Assembly (NCBI RefSeq): GCF_001735805.1
Contig: NZ_CP017248.1
Coordinates: forward strand, 1,984,001 to 2,048,000
Length of the DNA: 64,000 nt
Direction of reading: 5' to 3'
Origin: Streptomyces fodineus
GTDB lineage: Bacteria > Actinomycetota > Actinomycetes > Streptomycetales > Streptomycetaceae
The notes beneath the pieces were generated by a model. It was not told the DNA's origin. It searched no databases and worked only from the letters and a program-made list of their open reading frames with translations. Below are positions 25,938-34,244 of the stretch, in pieces. Positions within the stretch are counted from its first letter, which is position 1; each line of letters begins with the position of its first letter. Made by a program: the position numbers and the translations under genes.

Positions 25938-27124
25938 CAACTGCTCCATCGTCGGCCAGCCTGTTCAACGATGCGCTCATGACCGACCCGTACCGAACGT
26001 ACGCCCGGCTGCGGGAAGCCGGGCCGGTGCACCACACCACCACTCCTGACGGCGCCCCCGTGTGGGTCGTCACCCGCTACGAGGATGTGCGTGCCGCTCT
26101 CACGGACCCGCGGTTATCGCTGAACAAGGCAAACGCCCACACTGCCGGCCGCTACAAGTCATCCATGCCGCCGGAACTGGACGCGCATCTCCTCAATACG
26201 GATCCACCTGACCACACGCGGCTTCGCCGACTGGTCTCCAAGGGTTTCACCGCCCGGCGTGTCGAGGGTCTGCGGCAGGGCGTCCAGGCGCACGTCGATG
26301 GACTCCTGGACGCCATCGCAGACCGGCCAGCCGACCTGATGCAGGCCCTGGCAAACCCTCTGCCCATGATGGTCATCTGCGAACTTCTCGGCATTCCTAC
26401 GCAGGACCACAGTGACTTCCGCACCTGGACCCGTAGCGTGCGGGGGTCCGAGGAGGACTCGGCCGTGGAATCCCGTACCGCCATGCGGAAGATGCACCAG
26501 TACCTCACCGGAGTGATCGCTGCCAAGCGCAACGAGCCGACCGATGACCTGCTTTCCGATTTGATCGGGGCTCGCGACGAACATGACAGACTGAGCGAAC
26601 CGGAGCTGCTCGCCATGGCGTTCCTGATCCTCTACACCGGCTACACCAGTGCGGTGAACCTGATCGGTAATGCCGCGTTGGCGCTCCTGCTGCACCCAGA
26701 GGTGATGACTTCGGTTCGGGCCGGCAGCACACCGATCCGCGCGGTGCTGGAAGAGACACTCCGCTGGAACGCCCCCGTCACGCTGGGGATCCGACGCTTC
26801 GCTCTGGCAGATCTCGCCATCGGCGGCGTCAACATCCCCGCCGGATCCCGCGTCTGGGTCTCACTCGCCTCGGCCCACCGAGACCCGGCCCAGTTCTCCA
26901 ATCCCGACCGCTTCCAGCCCGAACGACCGGCTGCCCACCTGGACTTCGGCCACGGAATCCACTACTGCCTTGGTGCCCCCCTGGCGCGCCTTGAAGCCGA
27001 GGTCGCTCTCACGCGTCTCCTGAACCGATTCCCTGATCTGGACCTTGCAGTTCCCGCCGACGAGTTGGAATGGCTACCCTCGTTTCATCATCGCGGCCTG
27101 AAGACGCTGCCAGTGACCTGGTGA
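25934..27124 (+). CDS. Cytochrome P450 with altered I-helix
   Basis: A 396-residue soluble bacterial P450. The K-helix ExxR is EETLR and the haem-binding loop is FGHGIHYCLGAPLAR with the ligand Cys. The I-helix reads LYTGYTSAVNLI: the usual acid-alcohol pair (AGxD/ET) is replaced by TGYTS, so the acidic residue of the proton relay is missing. Such changes are known in P450s with unusual chemistry. It is translationally coupled to the membrane protein upstream. The substrate is unknown. It is not linked in sequence to the RiPP clusters, which are on the other strand. Confidence 0.93.
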   Translation: MTTAPSSASLFNDALMTDPYRTYARLREAGPVHHTTTPDGAPVWVVTRYEDVRAALTDPRLSLNKANAHTAGRYKSSMPPELDAHLLNTDPPDHTRLRRLVSKGFTARRVEGLRQGVQAHVDGLLDAIADRPADLMQALANPLPMMVICELLGIPTQDHSDFRTWTRSVRGSEEDSAVESRTAMRKMHQYLTGVIAAKRNEPTDDLLSDLIGARDEHDRLSEPELLAMAFLILYTGYTSAVNLIGNAALALLLHPEVMTSVRAGSTPIRAVLEETLRWNAPVTLGIRRFALADLAIGGVNIPAGSRVWVSLASAHRDPAQFSNPDRFQPERPAAHLDFGHGIHYCLGAPLARLEAEVALTRLLNRFPDLDLAVPADELEWLPSFHHRGLKTLPVTW

Positions 27125-27494
27125 CTGCCACCCCCCTCAGGTCCAGGAATGTCGACGACGGCTCAGTTCTTCACTGCCTCCGCGACCGTCCACGCCTCCG
27201 GCGGAGGGCGACGGACCGCGAGCGCAACCACAATCCGATCCGACATCGACACCGGCGCCTGCGCCTGCGCCGACGCCCGACGGTGCCGCACGCGCCGGAA
27301 CGACCGATGAGCGTCGCACGGGCCGAGCCGCCGAGAGGTCGCGCTGGAATTCCGCGGGTAGCGGCGCCGACCCGGAGAGCGCCGGCCGGACCGGCACACG
27401 CAGTGGCACCGGCAGCGAGAGCCCCGGCAACCACGGCGGTGCGGACCGCTCCTCCGCACCCACGGCGTCCTCGGACCGCCCCGACGGCGAGCCC

Positions 27495-28054
27495 TTGCCC
27501 TCGGTACGTCCGTCCGACTCGGCACAGCCCTACGCCCCGCCCCCGTCCCCCACGCAACCGCCCGCACCGTCGCCGGCTCCCACGCGGCCGCCGGTCACGC
27601 CACGGGCTCCCACGGAACCGCCCACCCCACAGCCGGCCCCCGCACAGCCGAGTGCCGCCCAGCCGGCCCCCGCACAGCCCGCGCCCGTGCAGCCGGCGAA
27701 GCCGATCGCGCCGCGGCCGGTCGTACGGTCCGTGGCCGCGCCGGAAGAAGCGGCCGGGGCACCGTGCCCGGTGTGCGGCACGCCCAATGCGCCGGAGCGC
27801 CGGTTCTGCCGCCGCTGTGCCAGCCCGCTGACCCCGGCGGCGGCTCATGAGCAGCTGCCCTGGTGGCGGACGATCTGGCCGTTCCGACGCCGGGTCCGGG
27901 CGGGATCCGGGTACTGGTGACACTGGCGGCGATCCTGGCGTTCTGCGTGGGCGGGTTCTTCCTGCTGCCCGCCGGGCGCACCCTGATCGAGCGGCCTTGG
28001 TACTCCGCGGGGTCCGACACCATGGTGGGCGCCGGCCAGTGCAGACAAAGGTGA
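27495..28054 (+). pseudogene. Frameshifted zinc-ribbon membrane protein remnant
   Basis: A Pro/Ala-rich region leads into APCPVCGTPNAPERRFCRRC, a two-CxxC zinc ribbon, then LPWWRTIWPFRRRVRAGSG. The frame stops at TGA 27918-27920, but the other frame continues with a membrane segment, IRVLVTLAAILAFCVGGFFLLPAGRTL given here in part, as in intact actinomycete zinc-ribbon proteins. The downstream ectodomain is missing. The upstream part from 27,130 also seems eroded. I read it as a dead gene. Confidence 0.7.
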
Positions 28055-28633
28055 CCGGTCCAGGGCGGTGTCCGGCGCAGTCAGGCGTCATCCGGCAAGG
28101 GAGCCGATGGCAATCACCGGGGTGGAAAACCACCAGGATGGAACCAGACCGATCGCGTCGGAGACCGCTCCCCATACGGCGGCACCGACCGCCATCCCTC
28201 CTTGCGGTCGCCGAGGACGCCGTGCTCACCACAGCGGTTGAGATCGCCCAGGCGCAGGTGAACAAGGCCGGTGACACCCTCGGAACCATCAAGGCCCGCA
28301 TGTGCGCCCCAGTCCCCGCCGCCCGGCAGGACAGCATCAGCCCGCTCGGCTGACGTGGGCAGCAGGCGGCGAACATCGGGGTCTTGATGCAAAACAGCGC
28401 CCGGTCAGGTGAGATCCGGAAAACCTCGCGGCCGCCGGCATGCCCGGTAGGATGTCGTCCCACAGGCGCCTCGGCCACGCCACCACCGCCCGGTCGTAGA
28501 TACACCGCTTTCTGTCACCCACGGCGGTTCCAATCCTCGTGACAAAGCGCCAACTGTCGTGTCACAGCTCACTGCGCACGTTGTGGGCGCCGCAGGAGTG
28601 ACAGATGTCGCGCCCACGTGCCAACCACCTCGC
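28055..28633. other. Non-coding debris
   Basis: No frame shows family motifs or good codon bias. It lies within a 2-kb zone of gene remnants between the P450 operon and the winged-helix gene. Confidence 0.4.
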
Positions 28634-28963
28634 TCAATCACACCCCGGGGCCGCGGCGATCGCGAGCACGGGCGGCTTGTGCCACAGGACCTCCGGGGTC
28701 GGGACCGGCGCCAAAGTCATCGCCTCGACCTGGACGTCGATGCGTGCCTGATCGGCGTCCACCTTCAGGAACACGTCGCCGACGCGCAGGGTCGCGCGCT
28801 CGGAATGGGCGCCGACGACCTTGACCCTCCTCGATGGCGACCAATATCCCGGATGACCGTCGACGTCGCCGGGCTTATCGCGTGCGATTGAGCGGCTGAC
28901 TGCATCCCGCTGCCCAGCGGCCACGTGCACGACACCGACCGCTGACCAGGCCAAGCCCAGCAC
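28634..28963 (-). pseudogene. Fragment of a phosphotransferase (APH-like) N-terminus
   Basis: The minus-strand frame includes ERATLRVGDVFLKVDADQ, then VEAMTLAPVPTPEVLW and KPPVLAIAAAPG, which match the N-terminal lobe of actinomycete aminoglycoside-phosphotransferase-like proteins. It stops right after, so the catalytic lobe (HGDxxxxN, DxD) is absent. It is a remnant with no expected activity. Confidence 0.65.
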
Positions 28964-28968
28964 TTTTG

Positions 28969-28981
28969 TTAGGAGTCCTAA
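28969..28981. promoter_or_regulatory. Palindrome TTAGGAGTCCTAA
   Basis: A perfect 13-base palindrome (TTAGGA-G-TCCTAA) in non-coding DNA. This shape is typical of dimeric winged-helix regulator sites. No intact regulator gene adjoins, so it may be an orphaned operator. Confidence 0.4.
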
Positions 28982-29136
28982 AGGGCATACTCGTGCCGTG
29001 AACGTTTCCCCCTCGCGCCCGCCTCACACACGGCGCCACCCACCGTCGGTCGCTCAATGCGCTTCCCTGGCCATAGGTTTGCCAGTGGCGTGAGGTGTCA
29101 CGCGCACAGCCGTACCTGGAACCGGCATGGAGCAAC

Positions 29137-29326
29137 GTGAGCAGCATGGCCGCCAGCGAGAAGGCCCGGGCCAAGGCCGAGCAGGCAGTGGGCAAGGCCG
29201 CCCAGGCAGCCGGACGCGCCACCGGTAACCAGAAGCTGATCGCCAAGGGGCGTGGCCCAGGCCGCGGGCGACGCCCGCGAAGCCAAGGAGTCCCTCAAGA
29301 CACCAGTTGATGCAGGTCACCGTTGA
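29137..29326 (+). pseudogene. CsbD-like stress protein, frameshifted
   Basis: The frame reads MAASEKARAKAEQAVGKAAQ and then AAGRATGNQKLIAKG, typical of the small CsbD family. After the GGGG run near 29,248 the correct continuation, VAQAAGDAREAKESLK, is in a different frame. The first frame instead ends in unrelated Arg/Pro residues. One base appears to be lost. Confidence 0.7.
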
Positions 29327-29436
29327 CGCTTCACCGTGGTGCCGGTGCTGGCGGGAACTACTGACGACGTCATCGTGGTCAGCGTCGCCAGCCTGAAGCT
29401 CCTGCTACACCAAGTGGGCGGACACGATCGGTTGAC

Positions 29437-29643
29437 GCTTGACTGCATGCCCGCGTGCGAGCGTCCATGGTCGCGGCCGACGCGCCAAGCGGGATCACGG
29501 AGACGACCGCAATTCCCACGCGTCGGCCTATCCGTCCGGAACACTCGCGATGCGCACGCGCCGGCGACACCAGCGGCCCCCAGGGACCGCGCCCCGGCCG
29601 GGGACCTCACTCCTCAAGCCCTTCGGGAAGCGAGGCCCTCTTC
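29437..29643 (+). promoter_or_regulatory. Conserved leader of winged-helix gene, copy A
   Basis: This leader shares several blocks with the one at 44,371: GCTTGACT, a 27-base block at 29459-29485 with one mismatch, CGCGATGCGCACGCG, and CCCCGGCCGGGGACCTCAC ending exactly 33 bases before the ATG in both. CCCCGGCCGGGG is a perfect palindrome. It is a likely promoter and operator or RNA leader, perhaps autoregulated. Confidence 0.6.
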
Positions 29644-30372
29644 ATGCCCGACACCACGATCAGCGACCAACTGGCGGGGCTTTCCCCCGCCGTCATCCAC
29701 GTCTACACCCAACTCATCGCCTTCACCGACCCAGCCACCGTCGACGACATCGCCCAAGCAGCCGACACCGCCCGCTCCAGCACCTTCAAGGCCCTCGTCA
29801 CCCTCGAAGAGCGAAACCTCGCCCACCGCAACCGAGGTATCAAGAACGGCCCCGACCGCCGGCCCGACCTCTGGCACGCCCCCCACACCGCCCCGACCCC
29901 GACGTTGGAACCACCCAGCATTCGTGAGGAACCGGTAGCACAGGCAGTCGCCGCACCCTGCGCGGCTGCCCCAGCCCCGGGCAACAACCACCAGATGAGG
30001 GAACCGTACGAGTCCACCGATTATCGAACCGACGAGAAGTGCGACGCCTCGGCATCGCAGCGGGCTGCCTCATCCGCTCCGCAACCTGCCCAGCGCCCCG
30101 CAACCCTCCAGCCGAATGGCATCACCCCCGCAACCGTCTCACCCGGCGGAAGCAAGCGCCTTGCCCGCGGAGCCCTCCGACAGCTTGTCATCGACCACCT
30201 CAACGCCCACCCCGGTGAATCCTTCACCGCCACACGGATCAGCCGCGTGATCGACCGTTCGTCCGGTGCCGTCGCCAACGCGCTCGTCACCTTGTCCACG
30301 CAAGGTCTCATCGAGCAGGTCACCGATCGCCCGCGCACCTATCGCGCGACACCCCAGGAACGGACTGCGTAG
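29644..30372 (+). CDS. Two-winged-helix DNA-binding protein, paralogue A
   Basis: 242 residues starting MPDTTISDQLAG. The N-terminal winged helix is LSPAVIHVYTQLIAFTDPATVDD, then AADTARSSTFKALVTLEERNL. A linker of about 75 Pro/Ala/Gln residues leads to a second one (ARGALRQLVIDHLNAHPGE, ATRISRVIDRSSGAVANALV) ending RPRTYRATP. The same architecture occurs at 44.6 kb, and the second domain also fronts the MoxR-like ATPase at 58.8-60.0 kb. It probably binds DNA and may control the secretion-like module that the two paralogues flank. Confidence 0.78.
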   Translation: MPDTTISDQLAGLSPAVIHVYTQLIAFTDPATVDDIAQAADTARSSTFKALVTLEERNLAHRNRGIKNGPDRRPDLWHAPHTAPTPTLEPPSIREEPVAQAVAAPCAAAPAPGNNHQMREPYESTDYRTDEKCDASASQRAASSAPQPAQRPATLQPNGITPATVSPGGSKRLARGALRQLVIDHLNAHPGESFTATRISRVIDRSSGAVANALVTLSTQGLIEQVTDRPRTYRATPQERTA

Positions 30373-30392
30373 TCCGGCAGCAAGCCGAGTAC

Positions 30393-30435
30393 CTGCCGTG
30401 CCGGTTCCAGCCAGAGCGAGGAATCGGCACGGCAG
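30393..30435 (+). terminator. Hairpin terminator after paralogue A
   Basis: CTGCCGTGCCG and CGGCACGGCAG form a perfect 11-bp stem, with an inner TTCC/GGAA extension, 20 bases after the stop. Confidence 0.7.
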
Positions 30436-30599
30436 CTTCCGCCGTCAGCGTGCGGCCAAGCCACACTTGGCGGTCGTAGCGGCCCGTCCAACCGGCAGCG
30501 GTGGTGGTCCGGCTGGCCCGAAAGCTGTTTGGGGCCTGGCGAGTCATCGGTTGCTGGGCTGCACAAGTGCCTCAACGAGTTCCGCAGGTGGGCTGTCCG

Positions 30600-31586
30600 T
30601 CAGCCGGGTCGGTGGCGGCCACCACCGACTTGCGTCTTGTGGATACGGGATCGGCAAGCGCCCCCAGTGGCGTGTGTTCGGGTCGCTCGGTTTCCACACG
30701 GTGGCCTGCGCAGCGTCAGCGCGCCGTCGCGTGGTCTGTTCGGGCTGACCGGCTTGGTGAAGATGAGGACGTCCTCGTGCTGGATCACCGCGAGGGGGAT
30801 GCCCTGGCGGCGGGCGTCGCGTGCGTTCTTCATCTGGAAGAACGACGGTCGGGTGATCAGGCGGCTGTCGCGGATGCCTGCGAGGAGGGCAACGCAGCGT
30901 TCAGTGGGAGTGAGGCCGGCGGCTTTGCCGGCGGCGAGGACTGCCGACGGCAAGTCGATGAGTTCGCCTCGTTCGCGCCACGGGCGGGCGGTGACCACGA
31001 CCGTGCCGCCTGGCCTCAGCATCAAGCGACACTGGACGAGGATGTCGGTGAAGGCGTCCAGGAGCCGGTCGGTGGAGACGTGGGCGAGGTTGGAGGGGTC
31101 GTGGCTGTAGCGGTAGTCCTTCTTGACCACGCCGCGTTCGCCGGTCTCGCGGCTGGAGCGGACCTGGCCGTGCACGGAGCTTCCGTACGGCGGTGAGGTC
31201 ACCACGAGGTCTACCTCGCCGCGGCGGGCGGCGGGGATGAGCTGGGTGAGTTTTCGGGCGTCGCCGCAGTGCACGGCGCCGGCGCTGGTGCCGTCTTGTC
31301 GTGTGGCGGAGGCGGCGTTGAGGCGCGCGAGGTCGGCCCATTTGGGTTCGTACTCGACGCCGAGGGCGCTGCGGCCGAGGTGGATGGCCTCGACGAGGGT
31401 GGTGCCGATGCCGCACATCGGGTCGAGGACCAGGTCGCCAGGGCGCGTGTAGGTGGAGATGGCGTGGGCGGCGATCCGCGGGAGCATCTTGGCGGGGTGG
31501 GCGGCCGAGCCGGGCACGTAGCGGCCTTTGCGTTGCGCTGGGGCGGAGGTGGGGGCGGTGTTCCACACCGAGAGGGGGATGGGCAC
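30600..31586 (-). CDS. Site-specific DNA methyltransferase (amino group, N4/N6)
   Basis: 328 residues. The catalytic motif IV TSPPYG is followed by a variable region, and the SAM-binding motif is DPMCGIGTTLVEA with DLVVTSPP in between, an order found in beta-type amino methyltransferases. The GTG start has GGAGACACC upstream. No restriction endonuclease gene adjoins, so this is an orphan or epigenetic enzyme, perhaps one that protects mobile DNA from host restriction. It is downstream of, and co-directional with, a partner lacking the catalytic motif. Confidence 0.85.
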   Translation of the reverse strand: MPIPLSVWNTAPTSAPAQRKGRYVPGSAAHPAKMLPRIAAHAISTYTRPGDLVLDPMCGIGTTLVEAIHLGRSALGVEYEPKWADLARLNAASATRQDGTSAGAVHCGDARKLTQLIPAARRGEVDLVVTSPPYGSSVHGQVRSSRETGERGVVKKDYRYSHDPSNLAHVSTDRLLDAFTDILVQCRLMLRPGGTVVVTARPWRERGELIDLPSAVLAAGKAAGLTPTERCVALLAGIRDSRLITRPSFFQMKNARDARRQGIPLAVIQHEDVLIFTKPVSPNRPRDGALTLRRPPCGNRATRTHATGGACRSRIHKTQVGGGRHRPG

Positions 31587-31610
31587 GGCGGTGTCTCCTC
31601 TTTCCCGGGT

Positions 31611-32408
31611 CTAGGCGTGGCGGATCGCGGACAGGGCGATCAGGTCGCAGTGCGCGACGCCACGGGAGATGTCCGCAGGAAGGACGGGTACGAGGTGGTC
31701 GCCGACCGGGTGGGCGTAGGCGACGACGATGTGCTGGAGGTAGCGGAAGCCGGCGGTGCGGGCGCAAGCGATCAGTGTCCCCAGCGGGTCGGTGAGGTGT
31801 CCGGCCTCCCGGCGCTGGCGGGTGGCCAGCAGCAGGAGTCCGTAGTCGGGGAGGAGCCGGTGGGCACGGTGGAAGAACCCGGGCCAGCCGTCCTCCAGTG
31901 CACCGCGCATCCCGCTTTGGTCGGACGGCAGCTCGTCGGTGGGAGCGGGGAGGGTGTCGGGGTGGAGTTCGGCCAGCAGGAGGGAGGGCTTCTTCGTTGC
32001 CTCCTCGTCGTCGGCCGGGGTGGTGAAGGGGGTGGTGGGGATGCGGGCGTCCATGCCCGGTGCCGTGTCCCGGATCGCGATCTTGAGGAGTGGGGCGGGC
32101 CGGTCGGCGGGGCGTCCGACGAAATCGGTGCGGATCTTGTCGAGGGCCCAGGCGGGCAGTACCGCACCCGGGATAGGAGCGGCGTTGGGCTCGTCCGGAG
32201 CGGGGAGCCACACAGTCGTCGGCAACAGGTGGGCGATACGGCGGCGGCGAGCAGTGGGGTTCGGCATGGGCTGAGCGGCGCCCGGGGGTAAGGGTCCAGC
32301 CGTGCTCGTGCTGACGTGAGTTATAGGGACTCGCTGGCCGTTCTTCGCCATCGACATATAGGTGTTCGATCTCCTTGGCAGTCGCTCCGGGCGGGCGGCG
32401 GGCATCAC
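31611..32408 (-). CDS. Methyltransferase-like partner without catalytic motif
   Basis: About 265 residues from a GTG at 32406-32408; in-frame ATGs at 32357 and 32267 are alternatives, so the start is uncertain. The C-terminal part (ALEDGWPGFFHRAHRLLP, GLLLLATRQRREAGHL, IACARTAGFRYLQHIVVAYA) resembles the last third of a Rossmann methyltransferase, but no SAM-binding FxGxG or SPPY motif is seen. It lies 24 bases upstream of the methyltransferase gene. A target-recognition or regulatory subunit is one reading; a degenerate duplicate is another. Confidence 0.6.
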   Translation of the reverse strand: MMPAARPERLPRRSNTYMSMAKNGQRVPITHVSTSTAGPLPPGAAQPMPNPTARRRRIAHLLPTTVWLPAPDEPNAAPIPGAVLPAWALDKIRTDFVGRPADRPAPLLKIAIRDTAPGMDARIPTTPFTTPADDEEATKKPSLLLAELHPDTLPAPTDELPSDQSGMRGALEDGWPGFFHRAHRLLPDYGLLLLATRQRREAGHLTDPLGTLIACARTAGFRYLQHIVVAYAHPVGDHLVPVLPADISRGVAHCDLIALSAIRHA

Positions 32409-32734
32409 GGATCATCCTTGCCGGGTATCGCGTTTGCGCAGATCACCTCCCATGCGAGCCAGTCGCGTGCCATCTGCGAGCCACTACCGAACCACGGAGG
32501 GTGAGCCCCATGACAGCGGTCAGATCGAGGGCGAAAAGTTTCCTGTTCGAATCGAGCTGCTCCGTCTGAGGCGTCGTTCCAGTCCATGCCGGGAGCAGGA
32601 GAGCCGAGCCATCGCACAGGCCGGTCCATTGGACCGGCGGTGACGCGGCACTGGCGTGTGGGTGGGCCGACGGTGACACGGGGGCCTGGGAGGGGTGGCG
32701 GCGGAAGTCGTCCACACGTCACGGGAGATGCGCC

Positions 32735-33526
32735 ATGCACCACCGTCACCACGTCCACCGGCCCACCGCCGCCCACCCGCAGAGCACCCTGCGTTCCCCG
32801 CTCGGAGAGCTGGAACAGACGTTCCTCGCCCTCGCCCACGGCGCCGAGCCTCTCACCCTTCCCGCGCACCTGGTCTGCGACGAACTCGACCCAGGGGCCT
32901 GGCCGGTCGACCGGATCCGCACTCACCTGGCCCACCCCTCCACCCGCGCCGACCTGCGCGAGCAGACCTGGCGCGAGGTGGTCCGGCGCGCCCACGCCCT
33001 CGGCGAACCGTGGGATGTGGTCGCCGTGGCCATGACCGTGCCGGTGCTGCGCCGGATGCTCGCCCGGCTGGCCCGCCCCGTCCATCTGGAGCGCGCCGAG
33101 GTCGAGCAGGAGGCGCTGGCCGCCGTCGCCACGGCCCTGCGCACGGTGGACCCGAGCGTGGAGCGGCTGGACCGGGAACTGTTCAGCGCCGCCGACCGTG
33201 CCGTACACCGGCTGGTGTACGCAGCACGCCGCGATGCCCTCCGTGAAACCGGTGCGCACGCCGTTCCGCTCGACCGCCTGTGCTCCACGTCCCAGGTGGA
33301 TCACGGTGAGCCGGTGGACGAGCTGACGGTGCTGGCCCGTGCCGTGCAGGCCCGGGTGCTGGACATGGCGGAAGCGCGCCTGATCGCCCGTAGCCGCCTC
33401 GACGGCGAACCCATGAGCCGGCTTGCGGCCGAGCGCGGGGTGAGCGTGCGTCAGCTGTACCGTCACCGCAGCGCGGCCGGACAGTACTTGGCCTCGTACC
33501 TGCGCCGCCAGCTCCAGGACCTGTAG
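32735..33526 (+). CDS. Sigma-70-like HTH protein
   Basis: 263 residues, predicted all-helical. The C-terminus (ARLIARSRLDGEPMSRLAAERGVSVRQLYRHRSAAGQYL) has the helix-turn-helix form of sigma region 4 or a related regulator; the centre is compatible with region 2-like helices but lacks a clear -10 recognition motif. GGGAGATG precedes the ATG. It lies upstream of the secretion-like operon and is a candidate activator. Confidence 0.55.
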   Translation: MHHRHHVHRPTAAHPQSTLRSPLGELEQTFLALAHGAEPLTLPAHLVCDELDPGAWPVDRIRTHLAHPSTRADLREQTWREVVRRAHALGEPWDVVAVAMTVPVLRRMLARLARPVHLERAEVEQEALAAVATALRTVDPSVERLDRELFSAADRAVHRLVYAARRDALRETGAHAVPLDRLCSTSQVDHGEPVDELTVLARAVQARVLDMAEARLIARSRLDGEPMSRLAAERGVSVRQLYRHRSAAGQYLASYLRRQLQDL

Positions 33527-33546
33527 GGCGCCCGGCTGAGTGATCT

Positions 33547-33577
33547 CCGATGGCTGGATGTCAATTCCAGCCATCGG
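33547..33577 (+). terminator. Hairpin terminator after sigma-like gene
   Basis: CCGATGGCTGG and CCAGCCATCGG form a perfect 11-bp stem with a 9-base loop, followed by a pyrimidine-rich stretch, 21 bases after the stop codon. Confidence 0.75.
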
Positions 33578-33866
33578 CCTCTCTATTCACAAGTGACGGC
33601 GGCCCAGCCCGGTTTCGGACGATGCCGCCAGTTCCGCTCCGGGGCGGCGGCCGATGCCCCGGAGCGGGTGCCGCACGGCGCGCGGTGAGCACGACCGTCT
33701 CGTGCTGACACCCGAGAAACCCGTTCCGCCGCTCCCCCGAAGGAGGCCGGCCCCGGGCCCAGGGTTCTGCTCACCGCGCGCCTGCCGCTCCCGCGCCGCG
33801 GGCGCTCCTTCTCCTGCCACCGGTTTCCGTCCTGTCCGGCTGCGTGCCCTTGGAGGTTTTGCCGTC

Positions 33867-34244
33867 ATGCTCGCAAGGCTCCGTCGGCCGTACCGGCCTG
33901 TGGTCCGGTCGCTCGGGCGGTGGTTGTTCCGGCTGGGGTTCGTCGCGGCCTGCACCGCTTCGGCGCTGCTGGCGGACCCGCCCTGCGTATGGGCAGTCGC
34001 GGACATCCCGACCGTCATCACGAATCTGCGGAACTGGATCGTCGGCATCCTCGCCGGGCTCGCCACCCTGTTCCTCACCTTCGGCGGGCTGCGCTACCTG
34101 ATGGCCGGCTGTGATCCCGGCGAAGTTGAGGCCGCAAAGCGGGGGTTGAAAGCTGCGGCGATCGGCTACGGGCTGGCGATCCTGGCCCCGGTGATCGTGA
34201 CGGTGCTGCAGGGCATCGTCGGCGCCGGCGGGGGCAAGCGGTGA
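33867..34244 (+). CDS. TrbC/VirB2-like pilin-type membrane protein
   Basis: 125 residues with a long basic N-terminal signal (RRPYRPVVRSLGRWLFRLGFVAACTASALLA) written here as its visible core RWLFRLGFVAACTASALL, then two hydrophobic helices (NWIVGILAGLATLFLTFGG and GYGLAILAPVIVTVLQG) separated by a short charged loop, GCDPGEVEAAKRG. This is the size and layout of VirB2/TrbC pilin precursors. GGAGG is 9 bases before the ATG. It starts an operon of eight genes joined mostly by four-base overlaps. Confidence 0.75.
   Translation: MLARLRRPYRPVVRSLGRWLFRLGFVAACTASALLADPPCVWAVADIPTVITNLRNWIVGILAGLATLFLTFGGLRYLMAGCDPGEVEAAKRGLKAAAIGYGLAILAPVIVTVLQGIVGAGGGKR

Noticed and set aside
27171..28505. 444-codon minus-strand frame
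   Set aside because: Arg/Gly-rich composition, no motifs; the plus strand carries recognisable zinc-ribbon remnants instead.
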